Positions 35,519-44,448 of a stretch of 64,000 nucleotides of DNA are shown in pieces; within the stretch, counting starts at the first letter, position 1, and every line of letters begins with the position of its first letter. This DNA comes from Cohnella kolymensis (GTDB taxonomy: Bacteria > Bacillota > Bacilli > Paenibacillales > Paenibacillaceae): contig NZ_JXAL01000026.1 of assembly GCF_000829465.1 (NCBI RefSeq), positions 186,001 through 250,000 on the forward strand. The letters are read 5' to 3'. The position numbers and the translations under genes were made by a program. The notes under the pieces were generated by a model that saw nothing but the letters and a program-made list of their open reading frames with translations, had not been told where the DNA came from and made no database searches.

Positions 35519-36141
35519 CGCTGTTCCCCTCCTCTGAGACCCGCCTTCCAGCCTCGCTTGCGCGCTTGCGAAGCGAGAATCCGCACCGATACCGACCATA
35601 AACGCGCAAAAATGACCGCAATCCACCAGCCTTCCAGCCATTGGGAGGATTCACCCCAGATTAGCGGCTCCCAAGCGGATCGAGCGAATGTGCCGACGAT
35701 CTCGCCAATGAACAGTGCGGTCGAAATCGTCATGATTTGTTCCGGCGCATTACGCAGAAATACGCCGGCAAGCCCGCCGATCAGAACAGCGCCGGCCCAC
35801 GAAGGATAATAGGCAGCCATGCCTGATGGGAAATCCGCAACCCGGTTTAACAAGAGATGGACTGCGCCGAGAAGAACGCCTGCCGATACCGCCGCCCACC
35901 TTCTTGAAGAATCTAATCTGAAGGCCAATGCGGTCACAGCCGCAACAGTCCAGATCATCGCGCCGTTAATCGTGAGAGAAGGGGAAATATGCGGATTGAA
36001 GCGAACCGCAAACGGCCATCCCGCGAGGTAAATCGCGACCGCCCGCTCCGGAATGTCCTCTGCCGCCTCTTCCCGCCAGCCGCTCCACCATAGAATCGCC
36101 GTTGAGGTCCATAGGAACATGGCGCCAAATACGGGAGACAT
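35515..36141 (-). CDS. yphA: YphA-like polytopic membrane protein
   Basis: 208 residues from ATG 36141 (GGAGGTGGAGGG upstream), close to the 199 of B. subtilis YphA. Six or so hydrophobic segments, no obvious catalytic residues. The stop overlaps the yphB start (ATGA), so yphA-yphB-capping-subunit form one translation unit. Function unknown; sporulation link is by association only. Confidence 0.75.
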   Translation of the reverse strand: MSPVFGAMFLWTSTAILWWSGWREEAAEDIPERAVAIYLAGWPFAVRFNPHISPSLTINGAMIWTVAAVTALAFRLDSSRRWAAVSAGVLLGAVHLLLNRVADFPSGMAAYYPSWAGAVLIGGLAGVFLRNAPEQIMTISTALFIGEIVGTFARSAWEPLIWGESSQWLEGWWIAVIFARLWSVSVRILASQARKRGWKAGLRGGEQR

Positions 36142-36214
36142 CCCTCCACCTCCTCGGTTTAGTATGACCCGGAAAGAAAGGAAACTACGGCCTTTGAAGC
36201 ATTTCATGGAATAC

Positions 36215-36240
36215 AAAAAAACCCGCCGTAATGGCGGGTC
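36215..36240 (-). terminator. Terminator after rpsA
   Basis: ACCCGCC (36221-36227) and GGCGGGT (36233-36239) pair perfectly with a 5-nt loop. Six U follow on the minus strand. It lies 34 nt after the rpsA stop. Confidence 0.88.
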
Positions 36241-36273
36241 TTCGAAACATGAAATGACTTGAAAAAGCTCAGG

Positions 36274-37479
36274 TTACTTGAATTTGCTCAGCTTGTCGCC
36301 GAATTTCTCGCCCAGGTTAAAGCTCATGCTTTCAGGAGCGGGAATGTTGGATTCTTCCTTGCGTTCGCGAGGCGCGCGCTCCGGACGGGCAGGTGCTTCT
36401 TCCGTTTCCTTGATGGAAAGGGAGACGCGCTTCTCGCCAGGGTTGAAGTCAAGTACCTTGGCCTGAACTTCTTGTCCTTCCTTCAACACCTCATGCGGAG
36501 TCGCAATGTGCCGGTGAGCGATTTGCGAAATATGAACCAAGCCTTCGACACCGGGGGCAATTTCGACGAATGCGCCGAAGCTTACCAGACGTTTCACGAC
36601 ACCGGTGACGATATCACCTGGGTTGAACTGTCCGGAAGCGTTATCCCATGGACCCGGTTGGGCTGCTTTGATACTAAGCGAAATTTTGCCGAGCGATGGA
36701 TCGACTTTAAGTACTTTTACTTTAACGCTTTGGCCTTCCGATACGACATCCGCCGGATGCGCGACGTGCTGCCAAGCCATCTCGGAAACGTGGACCAAGC
36801 CGTCGATGCCGCCGATATCGACGAATGCCCCGAATGGGGTCAGACGCTGAACAGTGCCTTCCAGCACTTGACCCGGCTGCAAAGAACCCATAATTTGCTG
36901 CTTCTGGGTTTCATATTCCGCATCGAGCACGTCTTTGGCGGACAGGATGACCTTGTTGTTCTCCCGGTCTAGTTCCTTGACTTTCACTTTTAATGAACGG
37001 CCTTTATAACTGCTGAAATCCTCTACGAAGTGGCGCTCAACCATAGACGCCGGGATAAAGCCGCGTACGCCTACATCAGCCACCAGTCCGCCTTTAACGA
37101 CATCCGTTATCGTGACTTCGAATGCCTCGCCCTTCTCGAACTTCGCCTGCAACTCGTCCCAGGCGCGCGGGCTGTCCACTTGGCGCTTGGACAGAACGAG
37201 CGATTCTTTTTCGTCGTTGATGCTGACGATCTTTGCTTCTACTTCCTGGCCGACTTGAACGGCATCGGCGGCATTCTCCAAATTGACGGACGACAGCTCG
37301 CGAAGCGGAATCACGCCGTCGTATTTATATCCAAGGCTGACGAACGCTTGGTTATCTTCGATTTTTACGACCGTGCCTTTCACGGTATCCCCTTTTTTCA
37401 AGGTGACTACATTCTCCATCGTGTCTTGGCCGGCCGTATCGGCGGCTGCCGTTTCCTGGACATTGGTTTCTTCAGACAT
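36274..37479 (-). CDS. rpsA: S1-domain RNA-binding protein (ribosomal S1-like, YpfD)
   Basis: 401 residues with four S1 repeats: GDTVKGTVVKIEDNQAFVSLGYKYDGVIP, then FEVTITDVVKGGLVADVGVRGFIPAS, then GQVLEGTVQRLTPFGAFVDIGGIDGLVH, then GDIVTGVVKRLVSFGAFVEIAPGVEGLVH. The third and fourth are the most canonical. Firmicute S1 homologs have four rather than six domains and are not stably ribosome-bound. It follows plsC and cmk as in B. subtilis ypfD. Acidic N-terminus (residues 1-20). Confidence 0.93.
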   Translation of the reverse strand: MSEETNVQETAAADTAGQDTMENVVTLKKGDTVKGTVVKIEDNQAFVSLGYKYDGVIPLRELSSVNLENAADAVQVGQEVEAKIVSINDEKESLVLSKRQVDSPRAWDELQAKFEKGEAFEVTITDVVKGGLVADVGVRGFIPASMVERHFVEDFSSYKGRSLKVKVKELDRENNKVILSAKDVLDAEYETQKQQIMGSLQPGQVLEGTVQRLTPFGAFVDIGGIDGLVHVSEMAWQHVAHPADVVSEGQSVKVKVLKVDPSLGKISLSIKAAQPGPWDNASGQFNPGDIVTGVVKRLVSFGAFVEIAPGVEGLVHISQIAHRHIATPHEVLKEGQEVQAKVLDFNPGEKRVSLSIKETEEAPARPERAPRERKEESNIPAPESMSFNLGEKFGDKLSKFK

Positions 37480-37621
37480 GTGAAATTACCTCCTCAGTTC
37501 TACCCCAACTTTATTTAAACCCGCGTCTTGCGGTGCTTAAATCTTCTTTACCCGAATAAATGAGAACCAAATAATGCCTATAGTATGAGGGATTATTGCC
37601 GTAATCATGCATAAAAGGCGA

Positions 37622-38209
37622 TTACTGTGCGGGCCGGCCGGTTCTCAGCATCTCTGCGATCCGGGACATGATCAATTCCGTCGCTTGCTCCATACTTTCG
37701 GTCGTCCCTTGTTCCGCGAAAGGCGTCATATCAATGGGTGCCCCGTAAACGGCAATCATCTTGCGAAAAGGGCGATAGTCTCCGACCAAGGCTACCGGAA
37801 CGACCATCGCCTTGGATCTGACAGCCATCGAGACGGCTCCTCTTTTGCCCATGCCGAGCGATTCGTTGCGGGTGCCTTCAGGAAAGATGCCCATCACGTG
37901 ACCTTCCTGCAATAGGGAGATGGCCGTTCTAATCGCTTCTTTGCTGACTCCGCCGCGTTTGACCGGGAACGCGCCTATCGCTTTGATAAGCGGCCCGAGC
38001 AAAGGAACGGTAAACAATTCGGCCTTCGCCATATAATGAACCTTGCGGGGTACCCATGCCCCCATCGTGATGGGATCCAGCAAGCTTTTATGGTTGCTGC
38101 AAAGAATGACGGGACCGGTGTGCGGTATATTCGAAATACCCCGCGCCTCAAGCCTGTAAACGACCATAAACAAGATACGGGCTAACAGCCGGCAAAAACG
38201 ATATATCAT
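37622..38209 (-). CDS. plsC: 1-Acyl-sn-glycerol-3-phosphate acyltransferase
   Basis: Second acylation in phosphatidic acid synthesis, acting after PlsY. 195 residues. The HX4D catalytic motif SNHKSLLDP (residues ~37-45), KAELF, and the FPEGTRN substrate-binding motif near residue 115 are seen, with one N-terminal hydrophobic segment. Four bases separate it from the cmk stop. Confidence 0.94.
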   Translation of the reverse strand: MIYRFCRLLARILFMVVYRLEARGISNIPHTGPVILCSNHKSLLDPITMGAWVPRKVHYMAKAELFTVPLLGPLIKAIGAFPVKRGGVSKEAIRTAISLLQEGHVMGIFPEGTRNESLGMGKRGAVSMAVRSKAMVVPVALVGDYRPFRKMIAVYGAPIDMTPFAEQGTTESMEQATELIMSRIAEMLRTGRPAQ

Positions 38210-38212
38210 AAT

Positions 38213-38917
38213 TTACTTCTCCTCCGCCGAAATGGTTCTCGCAATCGCAAGTGCCCAAGTGACGATTTGCCCGGCGACCTCGTCCGCCGATTTGCCGGTG
38301 GAGTCGAGCACACGAGCGTCGGGGGCGCAAAGGAGGGGAGCAATTTCCCGTTCTTGATCCAGCCGATCGCGTTCCGCGATTTCCTTTTCCAATTGTTCCA
38401 GCGAGATTCCCGGATCGGGTCCAAGCTCCAGAAACCGGCGTTTGGCGCGTTCTATCGAACTCGCCGTCAGGAAAACCTTCAACTCCGCATCGGGAAGCAC
38501 ATGGGTGCCGATATCACGGCCGTCCATGACCACACCCTTCTGCTTCGCCATGCGCCGCTGAAGATCGGCCATACGATGGCGGACGGCTTCGATCCGCGCA
38601 AAATGCGACACGTTACGATTCACATCTAACGAACGAAGCCGGGTGCTGACATCTTCTCCGTCAACAAGCACGCGCTGGCTGTCCGACCCGGGGAGAAGCT
38701 CGATATCGAGTTCGTTCGCCAGAGCGGCGACGCGTTCCTCGTCTTCATTAGACATTCCTTGTTCCAATGCCCTCAGCGTGACGGCCCGATACATCGCGCC
38801 AGTGTCCACATAAATATATTGAAGGGCTTGAGCCGCCAGTCTGGCAACCGTACTCTTGCCGGCACCGGCCGGTCCGTCAATGGCAATATTGATCCGTTCA
38901 GCTGATGGAAAATTCAT
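38213..38917 (-). CDS. cmk: Cytidylate kinase
   Basis: Phosphorylates CMP and dCMP. 234 residues. P-loop IDGPAGAGKSTVAR (residues ~13-26), YVDTGAMYRA, and the GRDIGTHVLPDAELKVFLTAS segment are typical. It is the first gene of cmk-plsC-rpsA, an arrangement common in Bacillales. Confidence 0.96.
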   Translation of the reverse strand: MNFPSAERINIAIDGPAGAGKSTVARLAAQALQYIYVDTGAMYRAVTLRALEQGMSNEDEERVAALANELDIELLPGSDSQRVLVDGEDVSTRLRSLDVNRNVSHFARIEAVRHRMADLQRRMAKQKGVVMDGRDIGTHVLPDAELKVFLTASSIERAKRRFLELGPDPGISLEQLEKEIAERDRLDQEREIAPLLCAPDARVLDSTGKSADEVAGQIVTWALAIARTISAEEK

Positions 38918-38965
38918 GAAAGAACGACTGGCCTCCTACTTGCTGCAAACGAAGATGTCAGGAAG

Positions 38966-38990
38966 AAAAAATAGGCAGGCTATAGCCTGC
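38966..38990 (-). terminator. Terminator after ypfB
   Basis: The self-complementary GCAGGCTATAGCCTGC at 38975-38990 forms a stem followed on the minus strand by CTATTTTTT. Confidence 0.75.
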
Positions 38991-39047
38991 TGTAATTGAG
39001 CAAATTATACCACACGAAAAAGCGAGATGCAAAAACGGGAGATGTCG

Positions 39048-39254
39048 TCACTTGGCCGGTCGAGGGTGATAGGGGACTCCTTCGGAGGCGTCCGTCGTGG
39101 TGACCCGCTCCCGCACGGAAGGAAATTGGAGGAGTCCTTGAGAGACCGTCAGCAGCACTGCTAGAATGATGATCCATCTCACAAGAAGCCGTTCGAGACG
39201 ATCCGACCAAGTGACGAAATCCATTTGTTTGGTTTTGTCAAACCTATTTCGCAT
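39048..39254 (-). CDS. ypfB: YpfB-like small membrane protein (DUF5359)
   Basis: 68 residues with a basic N-terminus and one membrane segment (residues ~24-43), then a short tail. Size, topology and position between ypeB and cmk fit B. subtilis YpfB. No function is known. A terminator follows. Confidence 0.72.
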   Translation of the reverse strand: MRNRFDKTKQMDFVTWSDRLERLLVRWIIILAVLLTVSQGLLQFPSVRERVTTTDASEGVPYHPRPAK

Positions 39255-39326
39255 CTGATTGTATGTACTCCTCTCCTGCCATGCGGAGGTAATTTGATAT
39301 AGGCAAAAGCTGCTGGAATGGAAATG

Positions 39327-39376
39327 GCTTCGCCCTGCATGGAGCCGGCAAGCCGGCTGTCACATGAGGGCGAAGC
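39327..39376 (-). terminator. Long hairpin after ypeB
   Basis: GCTTCGCCCT (39327-39336) pairs with AGGGCGAAGC (39367-39376), and AGCCGGC/GCCGGCT forms an inner stem. The minus strand then reads CATTTCC, a weak U-tract. Confidence 0.55.
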
Positions 39377-39393
39377 GCTTGAGGATAGACTTC

Positions 39394-40755
39394 TTATCGG
39401 TAAATCGGGCTTGCAGACTCGGGAATGTCTTCGACCATTTCTTCGATTCCCGTGCTGGCGTTCATATAAATCCGGTATCGATGTCCGTTGATCCGTCCGA
39501 CGAACTCATGGCACAGCACCGGCTGACGCATGTCGTTCTCAATAACGGCAAGCGCATAGTCCTGCACTTTGAAATCCGGGTTCAATCCTTTCTGAACCTG
39601 CTCCTTCTTCATCTGAGGCCGGCCGGCGGCCGATGCTGCCGATTTGGGACCGAAGACGTGATCCTGAGCTTGAAGTCCGACGACTTCGCCGTTATCCAGC
39701 GCGACTCGAACGGTCACTTTGTCCGGATATATACGTACGCCGTCCTTGCTGCCGGTGAAAGTGAATACCGCAACATGATCATACTGGTCATATGTCACGG
39801 GAGTCATTTCTTTATAGTCGTGACGGACAAGAAATTGCGATGCCTTGTTCCTCGCGGTATCGAAATTGATGTTGGCGGATGCCACACTGCGGGGATTCAT
39901 GTACCAAAGAAGATGTCCCCCTTTACGGGTATAATCCATCTGGACATTCGAGCTGCCGCCGTTGACCGTTACGGAGTACGCGGGAAGATCGGTTTTTTTA
40001 CCGCTCTCCGTCACTTTAACTCCGGTGCCTGCGCCTTCCCGGCGGCCGAGGAAAGCGAGTGCCCGGGCTTTGATTTCCTGAGGCGTCATGTCCCGTCCCG
40101 TTAAACCGTCGGCGGACAGCTTGCGATCCGTCGACATCGCCGACGGGCTCCACTCGTTCTCGGGATACGAGCCGAGCTGCTTGTCGACGGTGCGGAAGCC
40201 GTCGATGATCGTATTGTCATGCGGTGTGTTTTCCGTCGCCATGGCCACCTCGACATCCATCCACCTCAGCCGATTATTAATGACCGCATCCTGGATCTGT
40301 CCGAGCTGCTTGGTCACGGTATCGGAAGTCGCATATAAAGACTTCATCGTTTTCATTTCTTCAGGCGACAACGGTTGTTTGGCGAGATCGCGTATTGACG
40401 CCCGGTAAGCGAAATTGGATGCCCTTGACAGGAATTGCTCCGCTTTATTGAAAGGCAGTAGCGCGAGCGGCAGCTGATTCACTTCATTCTGGGCCTGGCT
40501 TGTTAGCCTCCATACGTTGGCCAGTCCTTTTCTGTGCATTCCTTGCGAATCCGAGGATACGGCGAGTGTCTGCCCAAGCTCGTCATGCAGTCGGTTCATA
40601 TGATGGGTCAAATCGTGAAATGCGCGCTGATACTGGTTTTCCGCTTTGATGAGCACTGAGTTTTTATCCTGATGCTCCTGGTACCCCCAGAATATGGCGC
40701 CGAGGAACAAGATCGCGGTTACCGGAAACAAAATCGCACTTATGCGAGCATACAT
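39394..40755 (-). CDS. ypeB: Spore germination protein YpeB
   Basis: Inner spore membrane protein that, in B. subtilis, is needed to stabilise the cortex-lytic enzyme SleB. 453 residues: one N-terminal membrane segment (residues ~8-25), a long helical domain, and C-terminal PepSY-like repeats (residues ~230-450). VAMATENTPHDNTIIDGF and GREGAGTGVKVTESGKK fit the family. Unusual: sleB is not next to it; a 52-residue cysteine protein and prsW are upstream instead. Confidence 0.93.
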   Translation of the reverse strand: MYARISAILFPVTAILFLGAIFWGYQEHQDKNSVLIKAENQYQRAFHDLTHHMNRLHDELGQTLAVSSDSQGMHRKGLANVWRLTSQAQNEVNQLPLALLPFNKAEQFLSRASNFAYRASIRDLAKQPLSPEEMKTMKSLYATSDTVTKQLGQIQDAVINNRLRWMDVEVAMATENTPHDNTIIDGFRTVDKQLGSYPENEWSPSAMSTDRKLSADGLTGRDMTPQEIKARALAFLGRREGAGTGVKVTESGKKTDLPAYSVTVNGGSSNVQMDYTRKGGHLLWYMNPRSVASANINFDTARNKASQFLVRHDYKEMTPVTYDQYDHVAVFTFTGSKDGVRIYPDKVTVRVALDNGEVVGLQAQDHVFGPKSAASAAGRPQMKKEQVQKGLNPDFKVQDYALAVIENDMRQPVLCHEFVGRINGHRYRIYMNASTGIEEMVEDIPESASPIYR

Positions 40756-40853
40756 AAAAAGCCGTCCCCTTTCATTCCAAAACTCGGTATGCCCTTAGTT
40801 TGGGAAGAAGGTTCCGGCTTTATTCGCACTCGCGAGGAAACTGTGCAATACGG

Positions 40854-41012
40854 CTACGCCTCATTTTCCTCTACGTCGAAGTCGTCCAGGTTGCTGCATA
40901 AACATTGCTTGAATCCGGTGTCAATTCGTCCCCGTTCCTTACGGCCGCGAAGCACGAACTTTTCGTTGCACCGCCTGCATCGAATAGTAACCTTCACTCG
41001 CTGAGCCGACAT
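40854..41012 (-). CDS. 52-residue zinc-ribbon-like protein, unknown
   Basis: Short ORF with a GGGGGA ribosome site 5 nt before the ATG. Cysteines at 12, 15, 37 and 39 (CRRC ... CLC) form a small zinc-ribbon pattern. The rest is basic in the middle and acidic at the end (DDFDVEENEA). It lies between prsW and ypeB, where sleB would be expected by analogy with B. subtilis. Family not recognised. Confidence 0.65.
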   Translation of the reverse strand: MSAQRVKVTIRCRRCNEKFVLRGRKERGRIDTGFKQCLCSNLDDFDVEENEA

Positions 41013-41066
41013 AACGCTCCCCCAGTATGCGATGAATTGTATTTCATCACAGTATGGACGGAATCG

Positions 41067-41762
41067 TCATGATTTAATCTCTTCCTCCCGTTTCAGCAGG
41101 CGGAAAGGCGAACCGGCGTTCGCGCGATTAACTTTGAGAATGCCGCTGAACCAAAGCAGGCACATAAAAGGAACCACGAGCCAGATCCAGCTGGAAGGCA
41201 CGCTCAGCATCATGAAATCGTATACGCCATGCCAGAAAATCGGCAGCAGAAGCGCAAGCCATAGGTGCAGCTTGATCTTGCGGCCGGCAGAAAATTTGGC
41301 GCGGCCTAAAGAATAGCCCATGAAGACGCCGAACAGCGCGTGCCCGGAAACCGGGAGCAGCGCCCGCATCATTAACGTCCCGAAATCCGCAGGCTGCAGA
41401 AACGTATACATGACGTTCTCCAACGTTGCAAACCCGAGCGATACGGCAACGGCGTACACAATTCCATCATAAGGCTCATCAAATTCCGTGTGATTGTATA
41501 TGATGTGGTACAGAACGAACCACTTGAAAAACTCTTCGACGCCGGCGGAGATCACGAAGGAGAACGCGAACGGCGAATCTCCCCACAGGAGTGTCAGTCC
41601 CCGCTGCACGATCATGATCGGCAATACGATCAGAACGCCTGTCAGGAACATCCTCAAAACCATGGGAAGGGGCTCACTGTCGTACCGGTCTTTCCAGTAG
41701 AAATAAGCCAATAAAGCGATGCCGGGCGCTATCGCAGCCGCCAAAACCGACACGAGCAGCAT
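41067..41762 (-). CDS. prsW: Intramembrane protease PrsW
   Basis: Polytopic membrane glutamic/metal-type protease that cleaves the anti-sigma factor RsiW in B. subtilis. 231 residues from ATG 41762 (GGAGGGG upstream); a longer ORF would run into a terminator. Motifs seen: EEFFKW (residues ~75-80), FATLEN, SGHALFGVFMG, and WHGVYDFMM. Its regulatory partner sigW-rsiW is not in the window. Confidence 0.93.
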   Translation of the reverse strand: MLLVSVLAAAIAPGIALLAYFYWKDRYDSEPLPMVLRMFLTGVLIVLPIMIVQRGLTLLWGDSPFAFSFVISAGVEEFFKWFVLYHIIYNHTEFDEPYDGIVYAVAVSLGFATLENVMYTFLQPADFGTLMMRALLPVSGHALFGVFMGYSLGRAKFSAGRKIKLHLWLALLLPIFWHGVYDFMMLSVPSSWIWLVVPFMCLLWFSGILKVNRANAGSPFRLLKREEEIKS

Positions 41763-41825
41763 CAGGTGTTCCCCTCCTTTCCTTGCTCCATTATAACAGT
41801 AATAAGGGTACTTATGACTGCCCAT

Positions 41826-41867
41826 AAAAAAAGAACATTTTGCGAAATAAACGCTAACGCAAAATGT
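41826..41867 (-). terminator. Terminator after the mecA-like gene
   Basis: Ten-base perfect arms ACATTTTGCG (41835-41844) and CGCAAAATGT (41858-41867), then a U-rich run on the minus strand. The stop of the mecA-like gene is 24 nt upstream. Confidence 0.85.
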
Positions 41868-41890
41868 CCCATTGTCTTGTCCGATGCCGA

Positions 41891-42490
41891 TTAATCCGCG
41901 AAATGATCTGCCAGCACCTTAACTGCGTCGGCCGCAATAATCAAATCTCCGTATTCCTCGAGCACTGCCGGGGTGACCGAAGTCGCTTCCCCATACTCAG
42001 CCAAAACAGCGATTAAAGCATGGTAGCCGGAGCTTTCCAGACCAGCCGGGTCGAAGCATAGAATCCATTGGTTCTGATAACGGTACATTCGGCCCTCTTC
42101 GGTCAGATGACCGGCCAACGTCTTGGCTGCGCCGATGGCGTCTTCGATGTCCCGGAATCGATATATAATGGCTTCGCTTTGTTCAAGCGTAACTTCCATC
42201 TCGTAAACTTCTTCTTCGTCCTCAGCGGTGTTGTCCGCATCCCGTTCAAGCTTGCCCCGCGTAACGATGACCACCATACCTTGAGCCGGCATCGCAAACA
42301 CTTCGACGGCTAACGGGCCCGACGCGTCGAAGCCCAGCTCACTGTACGCTTGATCCATCATCTCGCTGAACAGCTCGTGAACCTTGGGAATCTCCCGCCA
42401 CATGTCTTCTTTCTGGATCCCGCGTTCCGTTAAGTCATCGAACGTGAGGAATATCCGAATTTTGTCTTGGCTAAGCCGCTCCATCCTCAT
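41891..42490 (-). CDS. MecA/YpbH-type ClpC adaptor
   Basis: 199 residues from ATG 42490 (GGAGGAT upstream). The N-terminal MRMERLSQDKIRIFLTFDDLTERGI motif defines MecA-family adaptors that bring ComK and other substrates to ClpCP. An acidic linker (DNTAEDEEEVYE) separates it from the C-terminal ClpC-binding domain (residues ~110-199). B. subtilis has two, MecA and YpbH; the ypeB/prsW region resembles that of ypbH, so which paralog this is stays open. Confidence 0.88.
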   Translation of the reverse strand: MRMERLSQDKIRIFLTFDDLTERGIQKEDMWREIPKVHELFSEMMDQAYSELGFDASGPLAVEVFAMPAQGMVVIVTRGKLERDADNTAEDEEEVYEMEVTLEQSEAIIYRFRDIEDAIGAAKTLAGHLTEEGRMYRYQNQWILCFDPAGLESSGYHALIAVLAEYGEATSVTPAVLEEYGDLIIAADAVKVLADHFAD

Positions 42491-42611
42491 GTCAGGATCC
42501 TCCTTCTGTGGGTGATAACAGCTTATGATCACGCATATAATGCGTGAATGAATGTTTCTTGTCAACATGTTATCATTTTCGGAGCCGAAATGCACTAGGG
42601 AAAACGACCGC

Positions 42612-42662
42612 ACAACGAAAAAACGGCGATCGTGCCTCCGATGAAGGAGCCTCGATCGCCGT
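42612..42662 (-). terminator. Terminator after the 115-residue protein
   Basis: ACGGCGATCG (42623-42632) pairs with CGATCGCCGT (42653-42662) with more pairs inside. A U-tract follows on the minus strand, and a shorter one on the plus strand. Confidence 0.82.
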
Positions 42663-42684
42663 CTTTTAATAATAACGGTTTTTA

Positions 42685-43032
42685 TCAGATTTGATGCCGC
42701 TGCTCGCCGTTCTGTTCCAAGATGCTGTTCACTTCGTGCGCCACGCTTGGATCCTTTGAAGCGAGTTTTTTTACATCCTCCAAGTCCTCGGTATGAGAAG
42801 GGGAACGTGAGGACTTGCTTTTGTTCCGGCCATTGTTGGACGAATTTGCGGAGCCGCCGGTGAACTTCATGTTTAAAGCTTTTTCGATGACATTGTCAGT
42901 CATCCCACCGATGCCTTTGGACATATTCTGGCCGACACCGGAAGTGATCGCCGACATCCTGTTATTGCGCTGAAGCAGCATCACTACTGCCGCGCCTGCC
43001 AAACCGCCCCATACGAAAGTCCCGAGTTTCAT
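42685..43032 (-). CDS. Unknown 115-residue protein with N-terminal hydrophobic segment
   Basis: An N-terminal hydrophobic stretch (residues ~5-20) is followed by a Ser/Asn/Lys-rich low-complexity region (residues ~57-80) and a C-terminal EDVKKLASKDPSVAHEVNSILEQN segment. It looks like a small membrane-associated Paenibacillaceae protein. It has a GGAGGTG ribosome site and its own terminator, and is divergent from the deacetylase gene. Family not recognised. Confidence 0.7.
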   Translation of the reverse strand: MKLGTFVWGGLAGAAVVMLLQRNNRMSAITSGVGQNMSKGIGGMTDNVIEKALNMKFTGGSANSSNNGRNKSKSSRSPSHTEDLEDVKKLASKDPSVAHEVNSILEQNGEQRHQI

Positions 43033-43207
43033 CTTGCCACCTCCTTGCCAGGCTGTTTATTGCTGTTTAAAGGTATCCTGCATGCTTATTTTTGACCCTT
43101 GAAGCAAAGGTCATGCCCCATCAAATTAAGGAAGTCCGGCGCATGTCGAAAAAAAGGAGATATGTTACAATTGCGCTGATCGTACGAATAATGGAGGGAA
43201 TATCATC

Positions 43208-44089
43208 ATGAATCGCTTGTGCACCGCCGCTGCTGCCGCTGTGTTGGCCTTAAACCTCACAGCCTGCGGCAATTCCGCAACACCGGGAAGCGCATCTTCT
43301 TCCACACCGGAGCATTCCGCGTCGCCGCCTTCATCAGAAGCTGCTTCTTCTACACCGTCCGCGCCTGTGTCATCTTCCCCGCCGGCAAGCGCTCCGACGG
43401 AAACGACTCCGGCCTTATCGCCGGAACCCGCTGCTGCGGCCAAGTCCTACCGCATGAACAAAGTGTACCGCATAGTCCCGATCGACAAGGCTAAGAACGC
43501 GAGCAAAGTCGTTCTGCTGACGTTCGACGACGGCCCGAAGGATAAGCTCACCTTGACCCTCCTCCTGGACACGCTTGATAAACATAATGCGAAAGCGATT
43601 TTTTTCGTAAACGGGTACCGTGTCAAAGCACATCCGGAACTGCTGAAAGAAATTGATAATCGCAAACAAGTGATTGGCAATCACTCTTGGGACCATATAA
43701 ACCTGAAAAAGGAAAAACCCGCTAAGATTAAACAACAGCTGGAGTCCGTACAAACGATTGTTAAAGAGGTTACCGGCAAAACACCTGTATTTTTCCGTCC
43801 TCCGTTCGGTTCGGCCAATGCTTCCGTTCATCAGATCGCGAAGGATAACAGCATGCTGTTCATGACTTGGTCCAACGGATCACTCGATTGGGACTTGGGC
43901 AGAAAAGTGAAGGATTCCGACAAACCTAAAGCGGTAATTAAAAATGTGATGGAGCAGCTTCATGACGGCAGCAACATACTGATGCACGAGCTGCCATGGA
44001 CGGCTGCGGCAATGGATGAACTTCTTACCGCGTTAGAGAACAAAGGGTACTCATTCGTTGATCCGAACAGCATCGATCTTGAGCTGTAA
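43208..44089 (+). CDS. Polysaccharide deacetylase lipoprotein (NodB domain)
   Basis: 293 residues with a signal peptide and lipobox LTAC (residue ~20), then a Ser/Pro/Ala-rich spacer (residues ~25-75) and a NodB domain. Catalytic motif LLTFDDGPKD (residues ~100-109), metal-binding HSWDH (residues ~159-163), and RPPFGSAN. This gives a surface-attached peptidoglycan or GlcNAc deacetylase. The poorly conserved spacer probably crosses the wall. GGAGGGAATATCATC precedes the ATG. Confidence 0.92.
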   Translation: MNRLCTAAAAAVLALNLTACGNSATPGSASSSTPEHSASPPSSEAASSTPSAPVSSSPPASAPTETTPALSPEPAAAAKSYRMNKVYRIVPIDKAKNASKVVLLTFDDGPKDKLTLTLLLDTLDKHNAKAIFFVNGYRVKAHPELLKEIDNRKQVIGNHSWDHINLKKEKPAKIKQQLESVQTIVKEVTGKTPVFFRPPFGSANASVHQIAKDNSMLFMTWSNGSLDWDLGRKVKDSDKPKAVIKNVMEQLHDGSNILMHELPWTAAAMDELLTALENKGYSFVDPNSIDLEL

Positions 44090-44109
44090 TTCCAGTCAGT
44101 CATCATTCA

Positions 44110-44145
44110 CAAGAAAAACGCCCGCTGCCGCGGGCGTTTGCATTT
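44110..44145. terminator. Bidirectional terminator
   Basis: AAACGCCCGC (44116-44125) and GCGGGCGTTT (44130-44139) form a perfect stem, with T-rich sequence on both outer sides. It serves the convergent deacetylase gene and the minus-strand gene at 44158. Confidence 0.85.
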
Positions 44146-44157
44146 TTATAGAACGAT

Positions 44158-44448
44158 TCAGCTGTAATGTTTATACCCCCACCAGATAAGACTGGCTGCC
44201 AAACCCGCAAACAGCAGGACGAGCAGAAGGTAGAACCATCGGGACAGCTGTCCGCCTTTACTGGGATGGACCACGGCTCTAGGCGGCATGCCCGTTTCGG
44301 GAATACCTGAAGTCGCCGCCGCTTCAGCGATCGCCGCCTCGAGCTCCTCCAACGTGCCAGCCGGCTGCACTTGCTTGGAATCCGAGAGCGCATGCCGCTT
44401 TGCCTCGACATATCGCGTCCAAGCCGATGAATTGTTGCTTTCCTTCAT
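44158..44448 (-). CDS. Tail-anchored small protein, unknown
   Basis: 96 residues starting at GGAGGGACAAGGAATG. A soluble N-terminal part with alpha-helical AEAAATSG and EELEAAIA stretches precedes a C-terminal membrane segment (residues ~70-90). It overlaps the CPBP protease gene by four bases (ATGA). The stable coupling may mean that it works with the protease, but that is inference. Confidence 0.7.
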   Translation of the reverse strand: MKESNNSSAWTRYVEAKRHALSDSKQVQPAGTLEELEAAIAEAAATSGIPETGMPPRAVVHPSKGGQLSRWFYLLLVLLFAGLAASLIWWGYKHYS

